Shown here: piece after piece, positions 1-10,101 of the stretch | Layout of the letters: the number at the start of each line of letters is the position of its first letter | Position numbering within the stretch: the first letter of the stretch is position 1 | Source: Spisula solida | Lineage: Eukaryota; Mollusca; Bivalvia; Venerida; Mactridae | Assembly (NCBI GenBank): GCA_947247005.1 | Contig: OX365955.1 | Span: 43,689,822 to 43,753,821 of the forward strand | DNA length: 64,000 nucleotides | Direction of reading: 5' to 3' | Program-made: the position numbers and the translations under genes | Notes under the pieces: model-generated | Databases searched by the model: none | The model's input: the letters and a program-made list of their open reading frames with translations, nothing else | What the model was told of the DNA's origin: nothing

Positions 1-365
1 TTTCGATATTTTAAATCCACACATTTTAGAAACTACAGTAGACAGAGGAAACAATCAATATCTTTTTAGGCCTAAATGCATCAGAATGGAAAAACATAGT
101 GCGCCAAGTATAACGATAAAGGCGGGAAAATTAGGTATACTCCACAAAGGTCGATTAATCAGAAGTGCACGATTTACCAGTAATGTTTTTAGTACATGTC
201 TGTTTTGTTTAGTAATTTGTTAAACCAATTTTGCAACAGTTGACCAAACCGATTCATGTTGTAAACATCACATTATCCTGGGAGCACTTTTAGTAAATGC
301 GCTAAAATGCATCCTGCCATGTGATAGAGGATTAAATAATATGATGTGAGTAATGTGGTGTCATT

Positions 366-773
366 CAGGGTAGCAATACCGTGTGACTTTTGGCTACAGT
401 TACAAGTAGAAATTTGCAAAAATATAAACACAAATATAGCCATAAGCGTTTTATTTATACGCCACGCTAAGGGGGAAACTATTTGCTTTCCATGAAATAC
501 AGGATCTTTTTCAGCAGCTTGACCGTTTTTTCCATTACCCTGTGAAACCTGTATTTTCCATGGTTTCACCGGGTGTTACACAAAACGCAACAGCTGCTGA
601 AAAGGAGCTTATATTTCATAGATAGCAAATACTATTTCCCTAAGCATGACATATATTGAATAGAAATCGATGAAGAAATAAAATACTTATATAAATGGCT
701 ATATTTGTGTTCCAATGTTTACAAATTTCTACTTTGAACTGTAGTAAAAAAAACACGTGGTATTGCTGCACTG
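366..773. mobile_element. Fold-back MITE family FB-A, copy 1
   Basis: Starts CAGGGTAGCAATACC and ends with its complement (GGTATTGCTGCACTG). Long inverted arms of about 190 bp each hold ATAAATGGCTATATTTGTG-type sequence and CATCGATTTC. Flanks TCATT/TAATT are a possible decayed 5-bp target duplication. Confidence 0.75.
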
Positions 774-1152
774 TAATTATTACGCGTCGTTTGAAGTATT
801 TCTAAAAGGTGATCGACCTACACCGAGGATGAGCGAGTGGAACAATTCTGTATGATTAATGCGATATATCTCCCGTATGTGATATAATTATACACTTACA
901 TCAACATATAATGCATCAAATATATAATTGCAATTATTACATAATTCAGAATATATTATACAGCGTTTCAGAAATCGTGATATCGAGAGGAAATAGTGAC
1001 GATATGACGACAATATGACATTGTGATGAATTGTTGAAATGCCTGTCGAACATATTAAGAGAGTGGGAACACCGTACGGCACCCTACTGAATCGGATGGT
1101 CACGCTCATACGCTGTTAGAGTCCGTTTATTCAGGTCTGTCAATTGTATACA

Positions 1153-1600
1153 AACATTTATTATTTGCTTTCAATGGATTATGGAGATTTTTAAGTGAAA
1201 TAAACAGTGAAAATAACAGTGAAATTACCACTTTGTTATTTTCACTGTTTTGAAGCTGGTTCCAGTATCATGCAGAAAAAGAAACGTAACGTCAACGGCA
1301 CCGGGCTTTAAAATATGCGTTACGTCATCATGACGTCATAATTATCACGTCGTGACGTTCTAATTTCGACGTGATTTTTCTAATTAAGCCAATTACAGCA
1401 CATATTTAAGAGGACTTGAGGCATATAATAAACAGAAAATTTGTTGATTTTTGGTGTAAGATCAATTTTATTTCACTCGTGATCACAGAAAATTACATTT
1501 TCACTCGTGGCTACGCCACTCGTGAAAATATTCATTTTCTGTGATCACTCGGTGAAATAAAATTCGATCTTACACCAAAATCAACAAATATCCTCTATAT
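1153..1600. mobile_element. Dispersed repeat R1 with inner palindrome and CRE-like sites, copy 1
   Basis: Starts TTGCTTTCAATGGATTATGG. Contains TGACGTCA at 1331-1338 (the canonical CREB/ATF site). The 3' part, 1438-1591, is an inverted repeat with arms of about 55 bp (GTGTAAGATCAATTTTATTT against its complement). A shorter copy lies at 12470-12747. Confidence 0.65.
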
Positions 1601-2234
1601 CTATACCATTACATTGTAGTTTGATTGTTTTAAACATTTTATCGGAAAGGTCGGTGAAAACCATACCTTACTCGCTAATGTACATACTTATATATCTATC
1701 AAAATAATACATTCATTAGAGAACTTGCAATGTTTAGCAGGTGCCTGATCTGAATAATTGATTTATACATATGGTTAACGGATTTAAACGCGACACTGTG
1801 ACATATTGGTATATTTTATGAAAACAAATTCCCGTATAAAATGTCTTTGTAAATTTGTAACGGCTTATTCAATTTCGTCATGTTGATATACAACTTAATA
1901 AAATCCAATGAGTATTAACCAACTTATCGCACAAATAAGACATTGGTCCAGAAATCAAAAGTAACATGTTTATCGGCGCATTGATTTAATTTAGCGTTTG
2001 ATATGACCAGCCTGTATAACAGATCGAATGTTTACGTAAGGATAGTCTTCTATATCCAAATTCTAAACTAAATCGAATATAATAAATGACATATCCAACT
2101 TTCATTTAAACTGTATATCTATATAACACGAACACATTGTTGCAGGAAACATATTTGTAGAACAGAAAGACCTTATAAGGACATTGGTCAAGGGGAGGTA
2201 ACCATGTAAGGATTTCATTTTAAATAAAAAAGTG

Positions 2235-2440
2235 TGAAATTATAAACCTAAATTGGGCTTTGTTCTTATCATTGTTTTCTTTATTTCTGTCTCAATGATA
2301 AGAACATACACTTGAACTGGAACTAAATCAGCAAAATGTCCACAATAGCTGTATTAGAAACCTGACAAACACCCGACGAACACCTAATTAACACACGACA
2401 AAAATGTGTGACATCAGCATTTGCCGTTTTTGTCTTCAAA
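2235..2440. repeat. Dispersed repeat R2, copy 1
   Basis: ATAAACCTAAATTGGGCTTT, CTTATCATTGTTTTCTTT and ACACCCGACGAACACC recur in the same order at 33603-33765. Confidence 0.6.
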
Positions 2441-2496
2441 TTAAAGTTGTTGGATAAAATAAACATTGTTTTATGATGCACTACATATACCATTGA

Positions 2497-2944
2497 CGTT
2501 TAACAAAAAATAAATATTAATAAAGTGAATTTATTGAAGCATGACATCATTTTCATTGCAAATCTTGCTCGTTCACAAACAAAGTCAACATGGCATTAAG
2601 AGTCAAAGTTTGTTGTCGAGGACATAGCGAATAGTATAAGGAACACACTCTTACAGAAATAATTATGAAACATATTTATGAACTTTTTATCTTACAAAAC
2701 TTCAATGACCTTGCAAGCCGAAAGTAGAAGAATGGCAACGTTTCTTGAATATCTTTGTCAGTATACATTTTCAGTCTTAAACTAAGTAAGATTATGTTCC
2801 CAAGAGTTATATTGTAAGAATGGTATACATTTTAGCAAGTATTTTATTGGCAGTTTTTGTGTTTGCGAACGAGCAAGATTTACAATGAAAATGCTGTCAT
2901 GCTTCAATAAACTAACTTTATTAATATGTATTTTATGTTTAACT
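2497..2944. mobile_element. Inverted-repeat element (about 450 bp)
   Basis: Arms of about 80 bp: AAGCATGACATCATTTTCAT then CTTGCTCGTTC on the left, and the complement (GAACGAGCAAG, then AATGAAAATGCTGTCATGCT) on the right. No coding capacity seen. Confidence 0.65.
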
Positions 2945-3024
2945 TCTAGGGTATATGTAGTGAATCATAATATTATGCTTACTGTGTCCAACAATTATCA
3001 ATTTGAAGAATAAAATGCATATGA

Positions 3025-3470
3025 AACAAGAGATGTTTATAAAACACGTATGCCCCCATGGCAGCGCATAGAAATGGTGAAGGTCACAGTTATCTTGACT
3101 TTTTGACCTACTGACCTCAAAATCAATAGGGGTCATCTACTGTTGCTGACCAACCTCCATGTAAAGTTTAAAGATCCCACAGCAAAGCGTTCTTACGTTA
3201 TTGAACGGAAACCATTTAAATAGTCAGAAATGGTAAAGGTCACAGTGACCTTGACCTTTGACCTACTGACCTTAAAATAGGGGTCATCTACTGTTGCTGA
3301 CCAACCTCCACGTAAAGTTTGAAGATCCTAGGTCAAAGTGTTTTTGAGTTATTGAACGGAAACCATTTTATACGACCGAACGACCGACAGACCGACAGAC
3401 CGACAGACATGTGCAAAGCAAAATGTCCACTCATCAAAGATGGGGGGGGGGCATAAAAATATGCACAACC
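3025..3470 (+). mobile_element. AACAAGAG-type element, family 1, copy 1
   Basis: Head AACAAGAG then CACGTATGCCCCCATGG; the interior has two tandem modules of AAGGTCACAGTGACCTTGAC type; then a GACCGACAGACC run and the tail GGGGGGGGGCATAAAAAT. The sub-terminal CCCCC and GGGGG stretches are complementary. An inverted copy lies at 36080-36410. Confidence 0.65.
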
Positions 3471-3879
3471 CCACTCCGTGTCCTTAATGTCAATAAAACG
3501 CACGAGATAAAATCCGCACTAGTTGATTGTCACGTGTAGTAGAACTTTATCTAAGGTTTCGTGTACAGCTAAAATCATGTAACATATAATTCTTGAATGC
3601 CCGTGCTTATTCGTTGTCCAATCACAGTCGTTATTTTTTACTAATCATAACATTCTTACGGTACAATTTATTGATTAGCGTCAGCTCAAATGTTAACAGC
3701 TATAACAATGACGAATTCTTTAATTACACACAAACTTGATGACGCACATGTATATTTTGAAATAAAAGTGGCAATGAAAGTAAACAATGAGTCATTTGTT
3801 GTCTGGTGAAGCGACAATATCGATACATCATTTTCGGATAAAGTGTACTTCCTGAAGCAACATGAGACAATTAATTAAA

Positions 3880-4356
3880 ACAAGAGTACCGCCATACGGG
3901 GCAATATACGCCCGAAGGGTTATGTTTCAGGTATTTGTTGCAACATTTTGACTGTTGAAGGCAAAAGGACTGCCCTGAACAAAAAAAGCAAGACATCCCT
4001 CACCACAAAAAACGACGATGTGAATATTGGTTATAATTTAATATTGTAGTTATATTTGTCATTACTTTGTTTGATATTATGACGTAATTTTTTCACAGGA
4101 CATTGAGCAATGTCAAATAAGACAGAAAGTGCAAAAATCTCATTTTTTTTAAAAATGGAAATTGGAGACTATTAGAGCCAGCCGACGATTTGGTGAACAT
4201 TAGTGTCAGGTTTCTTTCAAATCCTTCAATGGATTCAAGAGTTACAGAGCGGTAGGGAATTGCTAACGGAAGATAGACGGACGGACAGGTGGACAGACAG
4301 ACGGACGGACATAGAAGTCATAACATAATACCGCCCTTCGGGCGTATAAAAATAGT
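3880..4356 (+). mobile_element. AACAAGAG-type element, family 2
   Basis: Head AACAAGAGTACCGCCATACG and ATATACGCCCGAAGGG; a GACGGACGGACAGGTGGACA run; tail ACCGCCCTTCGGGCGTATAA, complementary to the head. Same plan as the element at 3025 but unrelated inside. Confidence 0.65.
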
Positions 4357-4987
4357 GTTGTAGCAGAGAAACTGTCGCTAAAACTGCCCGTTCTGAAGAG
4401 TTCGTCGTTCAAACGCTCTGGAAATGCATGACTGCTCTAAAAAAAAATAATTAGTGAACAGAAACACTAACGAGTGGTAAGAGTGTCCTGGGTCCATTGC
4501 CTAAGCAAAGCACTTCCGAGCGCCTTTATTCAGTTACCCCCCGTTCAATTAAACATAGAAGGCAAGGATTACCTCCCGTGGAAAGCGCTACGTAGCGCTC
4601 GCCCATGATAACGGTTTCCATGTTTTTGGAACAGGCGCTAATAAGGCCGTAAAACAGGGGCGGTTTCAGGAGTTGGTGTTAGGGGAGCGTAAATATTGAA
4701 ATGTCCCACTTCTTCCTCGGAAAATTTGGCAAGCGAAGCGATCTAGAAAGAAAAGAATTGATTATTTGAATAACATAATATGAGAAGTAATTTTGCATGT
4801 GAAGCGAGAACGAGAAAATGCATTTTGATAGCTTTGCAGCAAGAACAAAATACACATTTCCCATGCTTGCGCCATTTTAGGGGGACGTACACCATCGTCA
4901 ACCACCTACCCTTAAATCCGCCCTTGTCATATACCTAAATCGTTCATAATGTGAGGGGTATGACTTCCGAACATGACGCTCAAGACT

Positions 4988-5138
4988 GCCCTGCGTTCAA
5001 AGAAAAATCACGTGACGCACGTTTCGTACCAGGTACAAAACGTTTCGTACCTGGTACGCAAACGGTACGAAACGTTTCGTACCTGGTACGTACCAGGTAC
5101 GAAACGTGCTTCACGTGATTTTTTCTTGAACGCAGGGC
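4988..5138. repeat. Near-perfect 151-bp palindrome
   Basis: GCCCTGCGTTCAA at the left is mirrored by TTGAACGCAGGGC at the right. The inner part is built of repeated ACGTTTCGTACCTGGTACG words, themselves palindromic (GTACCAGGTAC). Likely a small fold-back transposon. Confidence 0.75.
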
Positions 5139-5618
5139 TGGTTTGATTCGGAGCTAGATAGTATTCATGCCCTAAATGTTGGTTAAGCCTCCCAAATAGA
5201 CAGCGTATTTTACGGACGATGTACGATAGCGTTAGAACACCCAAATACAAGTTATAGAGTCGTCATGTTAATAACTTAACATTATCAATCATCTATCAAG
5301 CAGGCAGTCATCATCAGAATATTTAATTTCACGTAATATTTCGAAATCCAGCAAAGTGCGAAGGTTGTCACCAATGATCGATAGTAATTGAAAGGTTATT
5401 AACAAGGGGCGTTGTCATTATTACAACAGTAAATAAGTTTAATTAACAGACGAAATGAAATATGTATGTGGTTCAGGTATTATTGTGAAAATGTTAGGTT
5501 AAATAGGTCGGACATTTTATTTTTAGTTTTATTTTGGATTTTATTTCGGAATTGCGGCTTGAATCATATATTATATTTTCATAAGAGCAGAACCGTTATG
5601 TCACGCCGTAATTGAGAG
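5139..5618. other. No gene recognised
   Basis: AT-rich sequence; no long frame with coding character, no repeat with a second copy in the window. Confidence 0.4.
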
Positions 5619-6056
5619 TTGTATTCTAACGGTTAGCATTCTCCTGTTTAAACGGGGCTGTATTCGAACGGTTAGCGTTCTCCTGTTTAAACTGGGCTGT
5701 ATTCGAACGGTTAGCGTCCTCCTGTTTAAACGGGGCTGTATTCGAACGGTTAGCGATCTCCGGTTTAAACGGGGCTGTATTCGAACGGTTAGCATTCTCC
5801 TGTTGAAACGGGGCTGTATTCGAACGGTTAGCGTTCTCCTGTTTAAACAGGGCTGTATTCGAACGGTTAGCATCCTCCTGTTTAAACGGGGCTGTATTCG
5901 AACGGTTAGCGTCCTCCTGTTTAAACGGGGTTGTATTCGAACGGTTAGCATTCTCCGGTTTGAACGGGGCTGTATTCGAACGGTTAGCGTTCTCCTGTTT
6001 AAACGGTGCTGTATTCGAACGGTTTGCGTTCTCCTGTTTAAACGGGGCTGTATTCT
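5619..6056. repeat. 39-bp minisatellite, about 11 copies
   Basis: Unit GGTTAGCGTTCTCCTGTTTA followed by AACGGGGCTGTATTCGAAC. The period is divisible by three, so frames stay open on both strands (minus strand reads NRSNTAPFKQENA per unit). No start context or flanking exon signals support coding. Confidence 0.85.
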
Positions 6057-6739
6057 GTTCTGTATTCAAAGCAGGTCATGTCATCGGCCCTTTTTACAGC
6101 ACAGACCAAAATATTGTGACTAATTTCAAACAGGGATTAATTTCGCGTAGAAACAATACGTAAACTGTGAAGAGCAGGACAAACTCAACAACATTATAAG
6201 TTCAATATCAGCTGAAAATGCAGCGTCCCCATTTTATGGAAACATATTGTTGGTAAGCTGTAGAGATGTCTAAAAGTAGGTGAAGTATGAAAACATACAA
6301 CGACGGGAGTAATATACTAGTATGGCTTAGAATGAGAAAATCGTTAGTACAAAATCAATATTTTGAGAAAAAAATGTCTGCAAACTACTCTATACTTATG
6401 GAAAAACAAGCTTTTTAAACTTCAGTTTGGTCAACATGACCAGTTCCGATTTATCATGAAAATATTTCAAAACTATTTCAAATGAGTCTTATACGGTCGT
6501 CATGCCAGCGATTTGTACGTAACTCCAATAAAATTCGTTAAACTAAAGAATGACAGTGATATTGTTTTGTCAGAAGGACTTAACTACAGAGTAAAATTAC
6601 TAGATTTCATGTAAGCCAATCCAAGTTCCATCATGATGTATCATTCCTAACAAAACAGTTTTTCTATGTTAAGCAACGGTGACATTAATCCGACCAATCC
6701 TACATTCAACCCCTATTGTCGTCTTTACACAAAATATCA

Positions 6740-6885
6740 TGAAATATCGGACAGGGAAGGCAGCACTCAACAGAAACAGTCGAGCACAGAAAACAGCAAT
6801 AACATAGACCACAACCACAAGGCACAACTTGGCCCAACTGGTCTGGCTTTCAATCCTAAGAGTCGTCTTCACATAAGCTTTTTCT
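6740..6885 (-). repeat. Dispersed repeat R3 (GTGCTCGGCTGG family), copy 1
   Basis: On the minus strand: TTTCTGTGCTCGACTG, then GAGTGCTGCCTTCCCTGTCC. The same pair of words recurs at 10310-10390, 24110-24210, 32755-32775 and 46915-46970. Confidence 0.55.
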
Positions 6886-7029
6886 TTTGTCCCTTCTTTT
6901 GTTTAATTGTATACCAAACGGCGACTTCATAACATCATTAACAACGGAATAATTGAATCTAACCAATATTCAATAGTCCTAAATCCATCAACCACACCTA
7001 AGACTCTACAGACGAACGGATGGACGGGA

Positions 7030-7125
7030 CGGAATGACAGGCTGCTAGGCTACCAACTTCACGCTGCTGGGCTGCTAGGCTGCCAATTTCACGCTGCTAG
7101 GCTGCTAGGCCGCTAGCCTGCCAAC
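7030..7125. repeat. Short GCTGCTAGGCTGCCAACTTC repeats
   Basis: Three to four imperfect copies of GCTGCTAGGCTGCCAATTTC. Nothing else is seen around it up to 7440. Confidence 0.5.
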
Positions 7126-7439
7126 TTCACGAACATTTTCGATGATGGGTGAAAAGAAATGTGTGGGAGAATCCAAAAATTGACTTCGTCAATTCTTGTC
7201 AGAGCAGTAGTTTGTTGACCATGCAATCCTCCTCATTTCTAACAAGTAATGATTGTCGGCACCTGAACACCGTGTAGCACGTGACTTTTACATCACTAAA
7301 TGCTACAAATCCAAGACGAAATTTGTCAATATTTGAAAACAAGAATAGCCGTTATTTGATTTCTATACCGACTTCTATGAAACATACGCCACTCTAAGCT
7401 AAAATACGTAAGAATTAAACACAATGTAGGATCATATCA

Positions 7440-7690
7440 GTTGCTGGACAGTTTTGTCTAACACCCTGTGAAACCATGGAATAACTTGAAACTGTAGTCC
7501 GACACTCCGGGTTGTTAAATATGTCATAATTTTCGTGGAAAGTATATAATTTTTTTCTAGACTGGCGAATGTTTCATAGAAATCGATGAAGAAATAAAGT
7601 ACTTACGGCTATTTTTGTTTCTGAACCGAAACAAATTTCGTCTTGGATTTGTACCCCAAATTCACGCGGTACTGCTACATTGAAACAGTA
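7440..7690. mobile_element. Fold-back MITE family FB-A, half copy
   Basis: Only the centre and right arm: CCCTGTGAAACCATGG, then TTTCATAGAAATCGATGAAG and GCGGTACTGCTACATTG. Diverged from the other copies. Confidence 0.55.
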
Positions 7691-8100
7691 AACATTGTAA
7701 AATTAAAGGTGCAGAACTCAAGTTTAACATCAAAATACGAAATTTCTTAAAACTAATGTATCTTTTAAGACTGTTTAAATTGCATTGTTTATTGCAATAA
7801 GCTTGACATTTCACAACATAATGTTACGTTAGGTCATCATTTAATCTGAAAGACATATGTCAGTAAGCATTTGTCATACATTTTATGGACTTACTTATAT
7901 TATACTGATTCAAAGAGAAATTTGAAATAGCGTTAGAGGCATACGTGGGACGTTAAAAAATAAACAGGACTATTGTCACAAAACCCGCATGGTTTAACGA
8001 AATAAATCAAACTATATACTATCAGAAATCGGAATCCTTTTTCTACATACTGTGAAGATATAAACTAAAACAAATTCGCGGTCTGAGAGTTACAGGTGAC

Positions 8101-8932
8101 TTAAAGCTGGGTTTACACTATGAACGTTTGTACCAGCGTTGATCAGCGTTTCAAACGTCAGAAAAATGAGCCCAAACGTCGGTGAAATTACGCTTGTGAG
8201 GAGGAATAATTTGGTTCACACTGCGAACGTTGTGTATCTAACGCACGCTATCGTTTTGGGAACGTTTCTCAGCGCTCAACTGCGTTTGGCAGCGGTTACA
8301 GGCGCTTAACAACGTTTGCCGGCGCTGTATCATTTTTTTATCGGCGTAGGTGAACTTTTGCCAACGTAGGTAAGCGTATGTGTAGCGGTCTCTAACTTAG
8401 TCCGACTTAGACGAACGAGGTGCCAAACGCCAGAATCCGTTGAACAAAGTTTACCTAAGTTACTTAAACGTTATTGAAAGTTCGTCTGCGCTAACCACTT
8501 GCGTTGGCCTACGTTGGACAAACGTTATTTTGCGCTGGGGAAAGTTGGCTTACGCCAGCCCTTGCGTTACTACCGCGTTTATTGCACTGGATACCCGTTG
8601 GCCTCCGCTAGATAAACGTTCGACTAAATTCATTATCACCACCAGCTTTTCAGCAGACGTTTGCCAACGGAGTTTAACTTAAGCAAACTTTGATCAACTT
8701 AATTCAGCGTTCAGGAAGGTTTATAAACGGAGCACAACTTACATCAGCGTTCATTTCCAAACGTCGGCAAAGTTTTTGCATGTTAAAAATGTTCAAAGAA
8801 TACAACGTTCTTCGGCGTTTACCAACGATCGTCAACTTTTCAAACGTTTAGTAACTTTACTAGCGGAACTGAACGTTTTCCCAAACGTTGGTAAACGTCG
8901 GTCCAAACGCTAGAGTGTGAACCCAGCTTTAA
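8101..8932. mobile_element. TTAA-bounded MITE rich in CAACGTT words (832 bp)
   Basis: Ends TTAAAGCTGGGTTTACACT and its complement AGTGTGAACCCAGCTTTAA. TTAA at both tips fits TTAA-duplicating superfamilies. The inside is a degenerate series of AACGTT/CAGCGTT words about every 17-30 bp. No transposase. Confidence 0.75.
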
Positions 8933-9998
8933 CAAGGTTACTAACGATGACCCGGCGAACAAAACGAGGTCGCGCTATTTTACACGGAGTTAGTGCTTCG
9001 CATTATAAGGGCTATGAAATACGACGTTTATGGTGAAAAGGGTGATGAATACATTCAAGTACCACCCTGAGTCACACAAGTAATGTGTTGGTGAGAATCA
9101 CATGTATTTTTTCGGATCTTACATCGCATATCTAGGCGAGAATCCGTACCATGAAACGTTGGTATTTTGAAAATGTCTCGGTAACTGACGTCACAAACGT
9201 TCTTATGATTTCCTATTACTTCCCTGTCTTTCAAAGCTGAACAATTAACACTAAAGCATTTGTGTCATTCAAAAACTGATAAACGACTTGCAGAACTGTT
9301 TCCAAAATGTAGTTACGATAATTTCATACGATTCAGAGAACATAATCATCTTGCTGTTGACAAAACTTTGTGTTTTACCGTTTTTCCTTACGTTCTGGTG
9401 ACGTCACTTTTGCGTCACGCATTTGTCACATTTGGAGTTCAACTTCTGTTTATTTCAGTACCTAACGTCCATTGTCCAGCATGTAACATGTAATGATACG
9501 GCGAAGTTTGAAAGCCAACGATATGATAGTATAAAAGATACACCCCATGTCGTAGTCGCCATTAATGGTAATTGTTGGGCTGCGCCGCGTGCGTGTTACC
9601 ATGATTTCAAACTGGACTATTATAGGAGGACGTGATAGTGTAACTTTATACATCAGATATCGAAGTTTCGCTTTTGAATTCCGATTCCATATTATGTAAT
9701 AATATTTGTATAGTAGTGAAAACTGTAGCCGTGAGGGCACCAGTCCTGTTTATTTTTGAACGTCCCACGTAGTTTAACCAACGTCTTGTGTTCAGCTCAT
9801 TTGAAACGTACAATACGATAGGACAGGTTTAACATAACAGAATGAGAACAATGACATAAGACTACGTAACCATAAAAGAGTCGTGAAGGCCTAGATCCAA
9901 ATATGATCATGATTTATCTAAATTTCACCAAACAATGGTATCCGCTATCACGAAGTATGTCATTTATGTACATTTCCCATATTTACTGTATTATCTTG
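8933..9998. other. Upstream region of inhibitor gene 1; nothing firm
   Basis: Frames of 70-92 codons overlap one another on both strands and none resembles a known protein. It may hold regulatory sequence of inhibitor gene 1, but no recognisable array of sites was seen. Confidence 0.35.
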
Positions 9999-10005
9999 TA
10001 TAAAG
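9999..10005 (+). promoter_or_regulatory. Candidate TATA box of inhibitor gene 1
   Basis: TATAAAG lies 60 bp upstream of the ATG, with an initiator-like TCACTT about 30 bp downstream near 10030. Gene 2 shows the same layout, which raises confidence. No transcript start is known. Confidence 0.5.
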
Positions 10006-10064
10006 TCTAGCGTTATCTGACCAAGTAAGTCACTTGTTAGAGAAGTGTAACCAACGTTGACAAT

Positions 10065-10101
10065 ATGAAAATCGTCATCTTTTTCCTGGCGGTGTGTGTT
10101 G
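10065..10101 (+). CDS. Inhibitor gene 1, exon 1 (signal peptide start)
   Basis: ATG at 10065 followed by 12 codons of hydrophobic signal sequence (MKIVIFFLAVCV) and one base of the next codon. The donor is G|GTAAGT at 10101/10102. It is too short to stand out as an open frame; it is recognised by its phase match to exon 2 and its resemblance to exon 1 of gene 2. Confidence 0.78.
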
